Shown: positions 28,208-38,027, counted from the first letter of the stretch. The stretch: 51,848 nt of DNA from Alphaproteobacteria bacterium (GCA_003697125.1 RFGB01000060.1:1-51848), one strand, 5' to 3'. The notes: generated by a model from the sequence alone, not told the origin. Numbers and translations: made by a program.

Positions 28208-29366
28208 TCCGGCGGCCGGGGCGCCGGCCCTGCCCGGGCCGGTGGTGATCGACATCACCCGCAGCCTGTCGCGCATCGATCGCGACACGCCCACCGGGAT
28301 CGACCGCATCGAGGCCGCCTGGATCGCCCATCTGTCGCCGCGCGCCGATCTGTGGTTCACCGCCCGCATTCCCGGGGGGCGGCGATGGTTCCCCCGCGCG
28401 GCGGGGCTTGCGCTGCTGCGCGAGGGGGCATCCGCGCGGCTGGATCTGCGCGGCATGCTTTCGCGCCGTCCCGAGGCGGTGCGCCGCGCGGCCAGCCTCG
28501 CCCGGCGCACGGGCCGGCGCGACCCGCCGCCCGGAATCAATGGCGGGGTGTGGTTCAATCTGGGCCATGCCGGCCTGGACGAGGCGGGGATGCGCGCGCT
28601 GGCCCGCATGGGGGTCCGGCGGGTGGTGATGATCCACGACACCATCCCGCTCGATCATCCGGCCTTCGCCAGCCGCGCCTCGGTCCGGCGATTTCCCGCC
28701 CTGCTGCGGGCGGCGGCGATGGCCGACGCGATCCTGACCCCCTCGCATGACAGCGCGGCCCGGGTCGCGGCCTGGCTCGGGCGCTGGGGCCTGGATGCGC
28801 CGCCGATCCACCCGGTTGCGCCCGGGGTGGATCCGCCGGCGCGGGTGTGGGCCCCCGATCCCGAGCCCTGCTGTCTGGTGCTTGGCACCATCGAGCCGCG
28901 CAAGGGCCATGACCTGCTTCTGGACGTGTGGCAGATGCTGGGCGCCGCGGCGCCGGTCCTGCATGTGGTGGGCCGCCCGGGATGGGCGGATGCGCGGCTT
29001 CTTGCCCGGCTTGCCGATCCCCCGCCCCGGGTGCGGGTGCATGGCCCGCTTTCCGACGCGGCGCTGGCGGGGCTGATGGCGCGCTGCCATGCGCTGCTGA
29101 TGCCCAGCCTTGCCGAGGGCTATGGCCTGCCCGCCGCCGAGGCGCGGGCAATGGGCCTGCCCGCGATCCTGTCGGATCTGCCGGCGCTGCGCGAGGCGGG
29201 GGGGCCGCGGGCGGTCTATCTGCCCCCCGGCGATCGCGCGGCCTGGGCGGGGGCGGTGCGTTCGCTGGCGGCGCGGCCGCCCCGCGCGCCGTTAACCATG
29301 GCGCAAGATGTGGCCGCCATGCTCTGGCCGTGTCATTTCGAGACGGTCGCACGGGTTCTGGCTTGA
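28191..29366 (+). CDS. Glycosyltransferase family 1/4 protein
   Basis: 'CLVLGTIEPRKGHDLLLDVW', 'LMPSLAEGYGLPAAEARAMGLPAILSDLPALREAGG'. Confidence 0.88.
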   Translation: MASPPDPAAGAPALPGPVVIDITRSLSRIDRDTPTGIDRIEAAWIAHLSPRADLWFTARIPGGRRWFPRAAGLALLREGASARLDLRGMLSRRPEAVRRAASLARRTGRRDPPPGINGGVWFNLGHAGLDEAGMRALARMGVRRVVMIHDTIPLDHPAFASRASVRRFPALLRAAAMADAILTPSHDSAARVAAWLGRWGLDAPPIHPVAPGVDPPARVWAPDPEPCCLVLGTIEPRKGHDLLLDVWQMLGAAAPVLHVVGRPGWADARLLARLADPPPRVRVHGPLSDAALAGLMARCHALLMPSLAEGYGLPAAEARAMGLPAILSDLPALREAGGPRAVYLPPGDRAAWAGAVRSLAARPPRAPLTMAQDVAAMLWPCHFETVARVLA

Positions 29367-29417
29367 TTTTGCCAAATTCCCGCGATCGTCTTGGCCTCGC
29401 AAGCAGGGGGCGGACGG

Positions 29418-30422
29418 GTGCGGCCACTGAGAGCGTATCGCCTGCGTCTGGAGCGGAAGGCGCGCCGCTGGCGGGCGCATGCGAAGTCGTTCCAGCTCGC
29501 GCCGCTGGCGCAGCGCACCGGCCGGATCCGCCCCGGCGACATCCTGCTGTTCGCCACCATCCGCAACGAGGCGGTGCGCCTGCCCTTCTTCCTCGACTAC
29601 TACCGCCGGCTGGGGGTGGGCCATTTCCTGTTCGTCGACAATGATTCCACCGATGGCGGCGCCGGCTTCCTCGCCGACCAGGCCGATTGCTCGGTCTGGG
29701 TCACCGGGGCGGGCTACCGGCAGGCCCGCTACGGGATGGACTGGATGAACCATCTGCTGGGCCGATACGGCAGCGGGCACTGGACGCTGACCGTCGATGC
29801 CGACGAGTTCCTCGTCTATCCGCACATGGACAGCCGGCCTCTGGCGGCGCTGTGCGACTGGCTCGATGCCGCGGGGCTGAAGGCCTATGGCGCATTGCTG
29901 ATCGACCTCTATCCCCGGGGGCCGCTGTCCGGGGCGGTGCTCGGCCCCCGGGTCGATCCGGTGACGGTGGCGCCCTATTTCGATGCGGCCAGCTATCAGC
30001 TGCGCCGCGACGCGCGCCACGGCAATCTGTGGATCCAGGGCGGGCCGCGCCAGCGGGTGCATTTCGCCGACCGGCCCGAACTCGCCCCGGCGCTGAACAA
30101 GATTCCGCTGGTGCGCTGGCGAAGCCACTACGCCTATGTCAGCTCGACCCATGCGCTGCTGCCGCGGGGGCTCAACCGCGTCTATGAGGAATGGGGCGGA
30201 GAGAAGCCCTGTGGTGCGCTGCTGCATGCGAAATTCGTCCATCTTCTGGGCGAGAAGGCGGCCGAGGAGCTTCGGCGCCGCCAGCACTATGCCGGCGCGC
30301 GCGAATATGCCGCCTATGCCCGGCAGATGGACCGGCCGCTGTGGACGCCGCGATCGACGCGGTACGAGGGCTGGCGGCAGCTGCACGGGCTGGGTCTGAT
30401 TTCGGCGGGGGGATGGCTGTGA
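29418..30422 (+). CDS. Glycosyltransferase family 2-like protein (GT92/Glyco_tranf_2_4 type)
   Basis: 'ILLFATIRNEAVRLPFFLDYYRRLGVGHFLFVDNDSTDGG', 'TVDADEFLVYP'; GTG start with GGGGGCGG SD; ORF extends to 29391. Confidence 0.85.
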   Translation: MRPLRAYRLRLERKARRWRAHAKSFQLAPLAQRTGRIRPGDILLFATIRNEAVRLPFFLDYYRRLGVGHFLFVDNDSTDGGAGFLADQADCSVWVTGAGYRQARYGMDWMNHLLGRYGSGHWTLTVDADEFLVYPHMDSRPLAALCDWLDAAGLKAYGALLIDLYPRGPLSGAVLGPRVDPVTVAPYFDAASYQLRRDARHGNLWIQGGPRQRVHFADRPELAPALNKIPLVRWRSHYAYVSSTHALLPRGLNRVYEEWGGEKPCGALLHAKFVHLLGEKAAEELRRRQHYAGAREYAAYARQMDRPLWTPRSTRYEGWRQLHGLGLISAGGWL

Positions 30423-32071
30423 CACCCGGCTTCGTGATGCTGGCCCACGAGAATCTGGACCGGGCGGCGCAGCTGGCGCGCTTCCTCGCCGGGCAGGGCT
30501 GCCCGGTGGCGGTCCATGTCGATGCCCGCGTGCCCGCGGACCGTCTGGCGGGCATGCGCAGCCTGTGCGACGGGCGCATGGCCGTGCGTTTCACCCGCCG
30601 GCTGCGCAGCGAATGGGGAAGCTTCGCGATCGTGCGCGCGACGCAGGAGGCGGCCGGGCTGCTGCTGCGCGAATTTCCCCATGTCAGCCATGTCGCGCTG
30701 ATCTCGGGCGCATGCCTGCCGGTCCGCGCGCTGGACGATCTGCGCGGCTTCCTGGCCGCCCATCCCGATACCGACTTCATCGAGAGCGTCGATCTTCGCA
30801 TCGGCGCCTGGGTCCAGGACGGGCTGAGCGAGGAGCGCTTCACCCTGCGCTTTCCGCTGTCCTGGCGGCGCCATCGCTGGCTGTTCGACCGCTGGGTCGA
30901 GGTGCAGCGGCGCCTGGGGCTGCGCCGCCGCCTGCCCCCGGGGATCGAGCCGCATCTCGGCTCGCAATGGTGGTGCCTGACCCGCCGGACGCTGCAGGCG
31001 ATCCTCGAGGATCCGCGCCGGCGGGAATTCGACCGCTTCTTCCGCTGGAGCTGGATTCCCGACGAGACCTATTTCCAGACGCTGGCGCGCCGCCACGCCC
31101 TGCGCATCGACAGCCGGTCGCTGACCTTCTCGCGCTTCGACCACTGGGGCAGGCCGCATCTGTTCTACGACGACCATGCCGAGCTGCTGGTCCAGACCGA
31201 TCACTTCTTCGCCCGCAAGATCTGGCGGGGCGCCGAGGGGCTCTATGCCCGCTTCCTCGATCCCGCCGGGGTCGCGCCGCGCGGCACCCGTCTCGAGCCC
31301 CGCCCGGTGGAGCGCCCCTTCGCCGAAGCGCGCCAGCTGCGCTGCGAGGGACGGCCCGGCGTGCTGGGCATGGGGCGCTTTCCCTGCCGCTGGCACAGCC
31401 CCCAGCAGGCAACGCCGCGGCCCTATCTGGTCTTCGACGGCTTCGACGCCCTGCTGCCCGGCTGGCATCGTGCGCTGGGCGCCCCGGGCCGGGTCAGCCA
31501 TGGGCGCCTGTTCGCCCCCGACCGGGTGGAATTCGCCGATGGCGCCCCGGTCTGGACCGGGAACCTGCCCGCCAATCCCCGCATCCGCGACCGCGCGCCC
31601 GACCAGTTCCTGATCGCGCTGCTGCGCCATGAGGATGCGGCGCAGGTGAGCCTGCAGCTCTGCCCGGGCGATCATCCGCAGATGATGGCCTTCATCGCCC
31701 GCGATCCCAATGCCCGCATCCTGCGGCTGGAGGGGGCGGAGCTTCTGGCCGCCTTCCGGGCCGGGCCCGGACCGGGCCATGCGCCGCGGCTGGCGCCGCC
31801 CTCGCCCCCGGTCACGGCGGCGGCGGCGCGGATCTGGCATCTGGCCGATCTCCTCGCCGATCCCGCCGGGGTCCTGGGCGCGGTGCTGGCCGAGGCCTGG
31901 GGCGAGGCGGCCCCGGTGCCGGCCCTGCCCTTGCCGCGGCTCGACGGTCTGGCCGATTTCGCCGCGCGTCTGGGCCATGCGGACGCGCCGCGGCTGCGCG
32001 CGGCCGAGCGCGCGCGGCTCGGCCGCGAGGCCCGCGACGGGGCGGCGACGCTGCGCGCGGTCGGGGAATGA
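30413..32071 (+). CDS. Core-2/I-branching beta-1,6-N-acetylglucosaminyltransferase-like (GT14) protein with C-terminal DUF5928-like region
   Basis: 'FVMLAHENLDRAAQLARFLAGQGCPVAVHVDARV', 'HVALISGACLPVRALDDLRGFLA', 'GSQWWCLTRRTLQAIL', 'IPDETYFQTL'. Confidence 0.83.
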   Translation: MAVTPGFVMLAHENLDRAAQLARFLAGQGCPVAVHVDARVPADRLAGMRSLCDGRMAVRFTRRLRSEWGSFAIVRATQEAAGLLLREFPHVSHVALISGACLPVRALDDLRGFLAAHPDTDFIESVDLRIGAWVQDGLSEERFTLRFPLSWRRHRWLFDRWVEVQRRLGLRRRLPPGIEPHLGSQWWCLTRRTLQAILEDPRRREFDRFFRWSWIPDETYFQTLARRHALRIDSRSLTFSRFDHWGRPHLFYDDHAELLVQTDHFFARKIWRGAEGLYARFLDPAGVAPRGTRLEPRPVERPFAEARQLRCEGRPGVLGMGRFPCRWHSPQQATPRPYLVFDGFDALLPGWHRALGAPGRVSHGRLFAPDRVEFADGAPVWTGNLPANPRIRDRAPDQFLIALLRHEDAAQVSLQLCPGDHPQMMAFIARDPNARILRLEGAELLAAFRAGPGPGHAPRLAPPSPPVTAAAARIWHLADLLADPAGVLGAVLAEAWGEAAPVPALPLPRLDGLADFAARLGHADAPRLRAAERARLGREARDGAATLRAVGE

Positions 32072-33465
32072 GCCGCCCGCGCTACTTCGCCATCGTCGCG
32101 ACGATGCGCACCGGCTCGAACCTGCTTCAGCGCAGCCTGAACCAGTTCCCCGACCTGATCTGCCATGGCGAGCTGTTCAACCCCGCCTTCGTCGGCGGCC
32201 CGGGGCAGGATTCCTTCCACGGCATCACCCGGGAAGACCGCGACCGCGATCCCCTGGCGCTGATCGAACGGATGATCGGGGTGGCAGGCGGCCGCATCCC
32301 GGGCTTCCGGATCTTCGATGACCATGATGCCCGGGTGCTGGCCCATATCGCCGCCGATCCCGCCTGCGCACGGGTGGTGCTGACCCGCCCGGCCGAGGAG
32401 AGCTTCGTCTCGCTGCTGATCGCGCAGAAGACCGGACAATGGCTGCTGACCGACCCCGATCGCCGCCGCAGCGCCCGCGTCACGGTCGACCCCGACGCGC
32501 TGGCCGCCTGGGCGGCGCGGGTCGCGGGCTTCCACGACCGCTTCGCGCGCATGATGCGCAGCGCCGGGCAGACCGCCTTCGCGATCCGCCATGACGAGCT
32601 GAAGGATCTCGCCCTGATCAACGGGCTGGCCGCGCATCTGGGCTCGGCCCACCGGCTGGAGCGGATCGCGCCGACGCTGGTGCGCCAGAATCCCGGGCCG
32701 CTGAGTGCGCATGTCACCAATCCCGAGGCGCTGACCGCCGCCACCCCGCGCGCCGAGAGGATGCCGCGGGTCGATGCGCGCGGCCTGCTTCTCGCCGGCG
32801 GGGTGGTGCTGGCACCGCTGCCGGGGGTCGCGGCGGGCCCGGCGCGGCGCTGGCTGGAGGCCGCGGCGGGTCCGGTGCGCAGCGGCCTGTCGCGGGCGCG
32901 GCTGCAGGCCGAGGCGCGCAAGGGCCGGATCGGCAGCGTCGTCGCGCTGACCCGCCATCCCTTCGCCCGCATCCATGCCGCCTTTCGCGATTGCATCGCC
33001 TGGCCCGATGGCAAGGGCTTTCCGCGCATCCGCGCCGCGCTGGTCCGCGATCATGGTCTGGCGCTGCCCGGGCCCGACCGGGCCGGGGACATCGCCGCGC
33101 ATCGCGCCGCCTTCGCCGCCTTCCTGTCCTTTCTGGAAGACAATCTGGCCGGACGCAGCACCATCCGGATCGATCCGGTCTGGGCGCCGCAGGTCGACTG
33201 CCTGCGGGCGCTGGCCGCGGTGCTGCCGGTGACGCTGGTGCTGCGCCCGGGGCAGGGGGCGGAGGCGGGGCGCTTCCTGCGCCGCCTGCACCGGCTGAGC
33301 CAGGCGGATGACCGGCTTCTGGATGCCGGCGGGCCGGGGCGGCTGGTGGATGCGGCCGAGATCTGGACGCCGGAACTGGGCCGGGCGGTGGCGCGGCTCT
33401 ATCCCGATGACCACGCGCTCGTGGGGGCGCGCGGCGACAGCCCGCCGCCCTCAGGCGGCCTGTGA
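32068..33465 (+). CDS. Sulfotransferase-like protein (annotated NodH-like in relatives)
   Basis: N-terminal PAPS-loop-like 'IVATMRTGSNLLQRSLNQFPDLICHGELFNP'; C-terminal 'VVALTRHPFARIHAAFRD'. Confidence 0.75.
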   Translation: MSRPRYFAIVATMRTGSNLLQRSLNQFPDLICHGELFNPAFVGGPGQDSFHGITREDRDRDPLALIERMIGVAGGRIPGFRIFDDHDARVLAHIAADPACARVVLTRPAEESFVSLLIAQKTGQWLLTDPDRRRSARVTVDPDALAAWAARVAGFHDRFARMMRSAGQTAFAIRHDELKDLALINGLAAHLGSAHRLERIAPTLVRQNPGPLSAHVTNPEALTAATPRAERMPRVDARGLLLAGGVVLAPLPGVAAGPARRWLEAAAGPVRSGLSRARLQAEARKGRIGSVVALTRHPFARIHAAFRDCIAWPDGKGFPRIRAALVRDHGLALPGPDRAGDIAAHRAAFAAFLSFLEDNLAGRSTIRIDPVWAPQVDCLRALAAVLPVTLVLRPGQGAEAGRFLRRLHRLSQADDRLLDAGGPGRLVDAAEIWTPELGRAVARLYPDDHALVGARGDSPPPSGGL

Positions 33466-33924
33466 GGCGGCCGGTTCGGTCAGGATGGCATAGAGTGCCT
33501 GCGGATCCTCGGTGGAGCGCAGCTTCTCGCACACCGTGGGGTCGCGCAGCAGGCGCGAGACCCGCGCCAGCGCCTTCAGATGCTCCGCCCCCGAATCGCG
33601 CGGGGCCAGCAGCAGGAACACCAGATCCACCGGCTGCCCGTCGACCGATTCGTAATCGACCGGGCGGGCCAGCCGCGCGAAACAGCCCACGACCCGCGAC
33701 AGCCCGTCGAGGCGGGCATGGGGGATGGCGATGCCGCGGCCCATGCCGGTCGGCCCCAGATGCTCGCGGTCCTGGACGGCCGAGAAGACATCCGCCTCGG
33801 CAAGGCCGTAGGCCTCGGCGGCAAGGGCCGCGAGGTCGAGCAGCACCCGCTTCTTGCTGGCCGATCTGAGATTGCCCTGAACCGCCTCGGGGGAAAGCAG
33901 GTCGGAAAGCTCCAGCACCATCAT
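33451..33924 (-). CDS. ptsN: PTS IIA-like nitrogen regulatory protein PtsN
   Basis: 'GRGIAIPHARLDGLSRVVGCFARLARPVDYESVDGQPVDLVFLLLAP...HLKALARVSRLLRD'; beside hpf and rpoN. Confidence 0.95.
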   Translation of the reverse strand: MMVLELSDLLSPEAVQGNLRSASKKRVLLDLAALAAEAYGLAEADVFSAVQDREHLGPTGMGRGIAIPHARLDGLSRVVGCFARLARPVDYESVDGQPVDLVFLLLAPRDSGAEHLKALARVSRLLRDPTVCEKLRSTEDPQALYAILTEPAASQAA

Positions 33925-33955
33925 CCGCTCCGTCTCGGGTTGCCGGCGACCGGGT

Positions 33956-34537
33956 TCAGCCGTTGGGCAGGTTGCGCGGGTCGACCCATCCTATGTTTCC
34001 GTCGGCGCGACGGTAGACGACGTTGATCCCGCCATGGGCCTCGTTGCGGAAGAACAGCAGCGGCGCCTCCGCCAGCTCCATCTGCATCACCGCCTCGCCC
34101 ACCGTCAGGGTGCGGATCACCATCCGCGTCTCGGCCACGATGACCGGCTGGAACGAATCGGGGACCTCCTCCTCCTCCGGCTCGGGCGCCAGGACGCTGT
34201 AGGCGGCCTCGATCGCCGGCAGCTCGCGCCCCTCGCGGCGCTGGTGATGGTTCTTCAGCCGCCGCTTGTAGCGGCGCAGCTGCTTTTCCATCCGCTCGAG
34301 GCAGCTGTCGAAGGCGGCATAGATGTCGGTCTTGCGGCTTTCGGCCTTGGCGGTCATGCCCGTGGACAGGTGCACCGCGGCGTCGCACACGAATTCATGC
34401 GCATCGCGCGAGAAGGTGACCATGGCGTCGACGGGACGCTCGGCATATTTGCGGACCGCCTCGTCGAGACGCTCGGCCACATGGCCGCGCAGCGCCTCGC
34501 CGACATCGATCTGCTTTCCGGTGACCTGGATGCGCAT
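33956..34537 (-). CDS. hpf: Ribosome hibernation promoting factor, long form
   Basis: 'MRIQVTGKQIDVGEALRGHVAERLDEAVRKY', C-term 'LFFRNEAHGGINVVYRRADGNIGWVDP'. Confidence 0.94.
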   Translation of the reverse strand: MRIQVTGKQIDVGEALRGHVAERLDEAVRKYAERPVDAMVTFSRDAHEFVCDAAVHLSTGMTAKAESRKTDIYAAFDSCLERMEKQLRRYKRRLKNHHQRREGRELPAIEAAYSVLAPEPEEEEVPDSFQPVIVAETRMVIRTLTVGEAVMQMELAEAPLLFFRNEAHGGINVVYRRADGNIGWVDPRNLPNG

Positions 34538-34594
34538 CGTCCCTCCCAGCAAATGCCGCGCCCGGGCCAGGGCCGCCGCCCGGGCGCGCGGACC

Positions 34595-36055
34595 CTATGT
34601 AGGGTGCCCTGGCCTGTCAATCACCCTTCCCACGGTCGCGGCCGCACGCCGGCGCCGTTCGACCGACGAGGGAATCCGCAGCGCCTCGCGGTATTTTGCG
34701 ACAGTGCGCCGGGCGATGTCGACGCCCTGGTCGCGCAACTTGTCCATGATCGCGTCGTCCGACAGCGGCCGGCGCGGATCCTCGGCCGCGATCAGGCGGC
34801 GAATCATGTCGCGGATTGCGGTGGCCGAATGTGCCGCCCCGCCATCGCGCGCCGACAGCGCGGTGCTGAAGAAGAAGCGCAGCTCGATCAGCCCCCGCTC
34901 GCAGGCCAGCGTCTTGCCCGCGGTGACGCGACTGACGGTCGATTCATGCATCCCCACCGCCTCGGCCACCTCGCGCAACGTCATCGGGGACAGCGCGGCG
35001 ACGCCTTCGTCGAAGAAGCGGTCCTGCCGGCGGACGATCTCGGCGGCCACCGCCAGGATCGTGCGCGCGCGCTGGTCCAGGGCGCGTTCCAGCCAGCTGG
35101 CGCTGGCGCGGCATTCGGCGAGGAAGCCGCGGGCGGCCGGGTTCCGGGCGGCGACGCGCCGGGCATAGCCGCGGTTGACGATCAGCCGCGGCAGGCTGTC
35201 GGGGTTCAGCTCGACGACCCTTCCGCCATCGGGGCCGCGGCGCAACAGGATGTCGGGCACGGTGGGGCGGTTGTCGCCTGGGGCGAAGGCGAGCCCCGGG
35301 CGGGGGTCGAGCCTGCGGATCTCGGCCAGCATCCCGGCCAGCCGGTCGATGTCGGTTCCGAGCGCGGCGGCGAGGCGGTCCGGCCCGCCCTCGGCCAGCA
35401 GTGGCAGCCGGTCGAGCAGCGCCCGCATCGCGTCGTCCAGCCGTCCGCGTTCGGCCAGCTGCAGGGCGAGGCAGTCGGCGAGATCGCGCGCCCCCACTCC
35501 GGCCGGCTCGCAGCCGCGCAGGATCGCCAGCGCCTCGGCCAGAAGCCCCGGCCCCACCCCGTGGCGGGCGCAAAGCTCCTCGTCGGACGCGCGCAGATAG
35601 CCATCCTCCTCCAGCTCGTCGACCAGTAGCCTGGCCAGCGCCACCGCCGGGGCGGGGGCGGCGACCAGGCCGATCTGGCCCAGAAGATGGCTGCGCAGGC
35701 TGGGCGGCATGGCCAGCGCCTCGGCCCCCTCGGCGGGGGCGATCGCGCCCGCCCCCCCCGCGCGGCCGCGCCATGCGGTCTGCAGGTCGGCCACCGCCTC
35801 GTCATAAAGCGAGTCGCGCGGGGCGTCGAGATCGGCCGCCCCGGGGGTGTCGGCCGCGGGCGGCGCGGGGGCGGCGGCCAGGGCGGGCGGCGCGGGATCG
35901 GCGAGTTCCAGGAGCGGGTTGCGCTCCATCTCCTCGGCCAGGAAGCCCGCCAGGTCGAGATTGGACATCTGCAGCAGCCCGATCGCCTGACGCAGCTGCG
36001 GGGTCATCACCAGCTGGGTGGACTGCCGAAGCTCCAGCCGCTGTCGGATGGCCAT
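34595..36055 (-). CDS. rpoN: RNA polymerase sigma-54 factor
   Basis: 'LELRQSTQLVMTPQLRQAIGLLQMSNLDLAGFL', 'EAVGMHESTVSRVTAGK', RpoN box 'IARRTVAKYREALRIPSS'. Confidence 0.96.
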   Translation of the reverse strand: MAIRQRLELRQSTQLVMTPQLRQAIGLLQMSNLDLAGFLAEEMERNPLLELADPAPPALAAAPAPPAADTPGAADLDAPRDSLYDEAVADLQTAWRGRAGGAGAIAPAEGAEALAMPPSLRSHLLGQIGLVAAPAPAVALARLLVDELEEDGYLRASDEELCARHGVGPGLLAEALAILRGCEPAGVGARDLADCLALQLAERGRLDDAMRALLDRLPLLAEGGPDRLAAALGTDIDRLAGMLAEIRRLDPRPGLAFAPGDNRPTVPDILLRRGPDGGRVVELNPDSLPRLIVNRGYARRVAARNPAARGFLAECRASASWLERALDQRARTILAVAAEIVRRQDRFFDEGVAALSPMTLREVAEAVGMHESTVSRVTAGKTLACERGLIELRFFFSTALSARDGGAAHSATAIRDMIRRLIAAEDPRRPLSDDAIMDKLRDQGVDIARRTVAKYREALRIPSSVERRRRAAATVGRVIDRPGHPT

Positions 36056-36089
36056 CGCACCCCTTCTGTCTGGCGGCGCGGGTCCGGCG

Positions 36090-36854
36090 TCAGATCCGGA
36101 AACCCTCGCCCAGATAGACCCGCCGCACGTTGCGGTCCGCCACCACCTCCTGGGGCGAGCCGCTCATCAGGACCGTTCCGCCATGCAGGATATAGGCGCG
36201 GTCGATGATTTCGAGAGTTTCGCGCACATTGTGGTCGGTGATCAAGACGCCGATGCCGCGATCCTTGAGGTGGCGCACCAGCGCGCGGATATCGCCCACC
36301 GCGATCGGATCGACGCCGGCGAAGGGTTCGTCGAGCAGGATGTAGCGCGGGCGGCCGGCGAGGCAGCGGGCGATCTCGACCCGGCGCCGCTCGCCCCCCG
36401 ACAGCGCCACGGCCGGGGCGCGGCGCAGATGGGTGATCGAGAATTCCGCCAGAAGCTCGTCAAGCTGGTTCTCGCGCCGCGCCCGGTCGCGCTCGGTCAG
36501 CTCCAGCACCGCGCGGATGTTGTCCTCGACGCTGAGGCCGCGAAAGATCGAGGCCTCCTGCGGCAGATAGCCAAGCCCCTTGCGCGCCCGGCGATACATC
36601 GGCAGCAGCGTCACGTCGCGGCCGTCGATGGTGATGCTGCCGGCCTCGGGCCGGATCAGCCCGGTGATGGCATAAAAGCAGGTGGTCTTGCCCGCGCCGT
36701 TGGGGCCGAGCAGGCCGACCACCTCGCCGCGCCGCAGCCGCAGGCTGACATCGCGCAGCACCGGGCGGCGGCGGAAGCTCTTGCCCAGCCCGTGCACCTC
36801 GAGCCCGCCGGACTCGGCGGCCAGTTCCAGATGCGGCGTCTCGGGCCGGGCCAT
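36090..36854 (-). CDS. lptB: LPS export ABC transporter ATP-binding protein
   Basis: Walker A 'GPNGAGKT', 'LSGGERRRVEIARCLA', 'DEPFAGVDPIAVGDI'; lptBAC order. Confidence 0.96.
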   Translation of the reverse strand: MARPETPHLELAAESGGLEVHGLGKSFRRRPVLRDVSLRLRRGEVVGLLGPNGAGKTTCFYAITGLIRPEAGSITIDGRDVTLLPMYRRARKGLGYLPQEASIFRGLSVEDNIRAVLELTERDRARRENQLDELLAEFSITHLRRAPAVALSGGERRRVEIARCLAGRPRYILLDEPFAGVDPIAVGDIRALVRHLKDRGIGVLITDHNVRETLEIIDRAYILHGGTVLMSGSPQEVVADRNVRRVYLGEGFRI

Positions 36855-36859
36855 CGGCG

Positions 36860-37381
36860 TCAGTCGTTCCCGTCGCGCCGGGCCGGCTGGAAGACGGTGC
36901 GCACCCGGCCCTTGATCTCGCCCACCCCGGCATTAAGATCGATCCACAGCTCCTCGCCCGCCACGGCATTCTCGCCCTGGGTCAGCAGCACATTGCCGCC
37001 CATGGTGATGATGCCGCGGGCGACGTCGTATTCGGCCCAGTCGCCTTCCGCCGCCTCGGTCCCGTTCGACAGGAACACCCGGCCCGTCGCCTTCATCAGG
37101 CGGATGCGGCCGGTGCCGCTGTCGGCCGCGGCGGGATCGGCGTCGTAGAAGACCTGCACCTCGGCCGCGGTCAGCCGCAGCGTGCCCTGCCCGGCGATGA
37201 CGTTTCCGGCGAAGGTGGCGACCTTGCGGGTCTGGTTCACGGTCAGCCGGTCCGAGGTGATCTCGATCGGCTGGGTGGCGTCATGCTTGAACGAGCCGAA
37301 GGGCGACTGCTGCGCGGCGGCGCCCGCGGCCGACAGGATCAGGGCGAGGGCCAGGAGCCCGAACCGCGGCAGAGCCGTCAT
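36860..37381 (-). CDS. lptA: LptA/OstA family protein
   Basis: Signal peptide, 'PIEITSDRLTVNQTRKVATFAGNVIAGQGTLRLTAAEVQVFYDAD'. Confidence 0.93.
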   Translation of the reverse strand: MTALPRFGLLALALILSAAGAAAQQSPFGSFKHDATQPIEITSDRLTVNQTRKVATFAGNVIAGQGTLRLTAAEVQVFYDADPAAADSGTGRIRLMKATGRVFLSNGTEAAEGDWAEYDVARGIITMGGNVLLTQGENAVAGEELWIDLNAGVGEIKGRVRTVFQPARRDGND

Positions 37382-37391
37382 GAAAACCCCT

Positions 37392-38024
37392 TCATCTTTG
37401 TGGCGGAGCCACGCCCGGCCGGTAGACTAGCCGAACGCGATCCTCGAAGACAATCAGCTCCTCGGCATCGGGATCCTCGCGCGGATCGGGGCGCAGCACG
37501 CTCAGCCGGCCGGCCTCGATGCGGCCGAGCGGCCCCTCGGCCGTGACCGGGCCCGGGGCGGTCAGGATGCGCCGGCGCAGGTCGGCGCTGGCGCGGTCGG
37601 TCTCGGCCCGGTAGCCGTCGGTGGTGGTCACCTCCACGCCGCCGGTCAGCTCCACGGTCTGGGCGCGGGGCATCAGCAGCCCGTCGGCCGCGGTCAGCGC
37701 CACCTCGCGCCCGTCGGCAAGGGTGATGGTGGCGCGGATCGCATGCAGCCGGATCTCGGCGGGATCGGGGGCGTCGGGCAGCGCCCAGTCGGCGCTGACC
37801 ACGAAGGGCTCTCCGGCCTCGGTGGTGCCCGAGAAGCGCGGCAGCGACAGGCGCAGGCCCTGCTGCAGTGCGGCGAAGTCGCGGGCCGAGAAGCGGATCC
37901 CCGGCGCCGGCCCGTCGCGGGTGAACAGGAAGATCGTGCTCATCAGCGCCAACGCCGCGAGCGGCAGCGCGACGCGCAGGAAGCGGACGGCGCGGGAATA
38001 GCGGCCGAGCCGCCTGCGCGCCAT
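37392..38024 (-). CDS. lptC: LPS export protein LptC
   Basis: N-terminal TM, LptC-like repeats, position next to lptA/lptB. Confidence 0.88.
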   Translation of the reverse strand: MARRRLGRYSRAVRFLRVALPLAALALMSTIFLFTRDGPAPGIRFSARDFAALQQGLRLSLPRFSGTTEAGEPFVVSADWALPDAPDPAEIRLHAIRATITLADGREVALTAADGLLMPRAQTVELTGGVEVTTTDGYRAETDRASADLRRRILTAPGPVTAEGPLGRIEAGRLSVLRPDPREDPDAEELIVFEDRVRLVYRPGVAPPQR

Positions 38025-38027
38025 GGC

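Noticed and set aside
26150-28645. 831-aa minus-strand ORF
   Set aside because: Antisense to galU, galE and a glycosyltransferase
33451-33465. 15-bp convergent overlap of the sulfotransferase-like gene and ptsN
   Set aside because: Short 3' overlap, ordinary in compact genomes
34034-35629. 531-aa plus-strand ORF
   Set aside because: Antisense to hpf and rpoN
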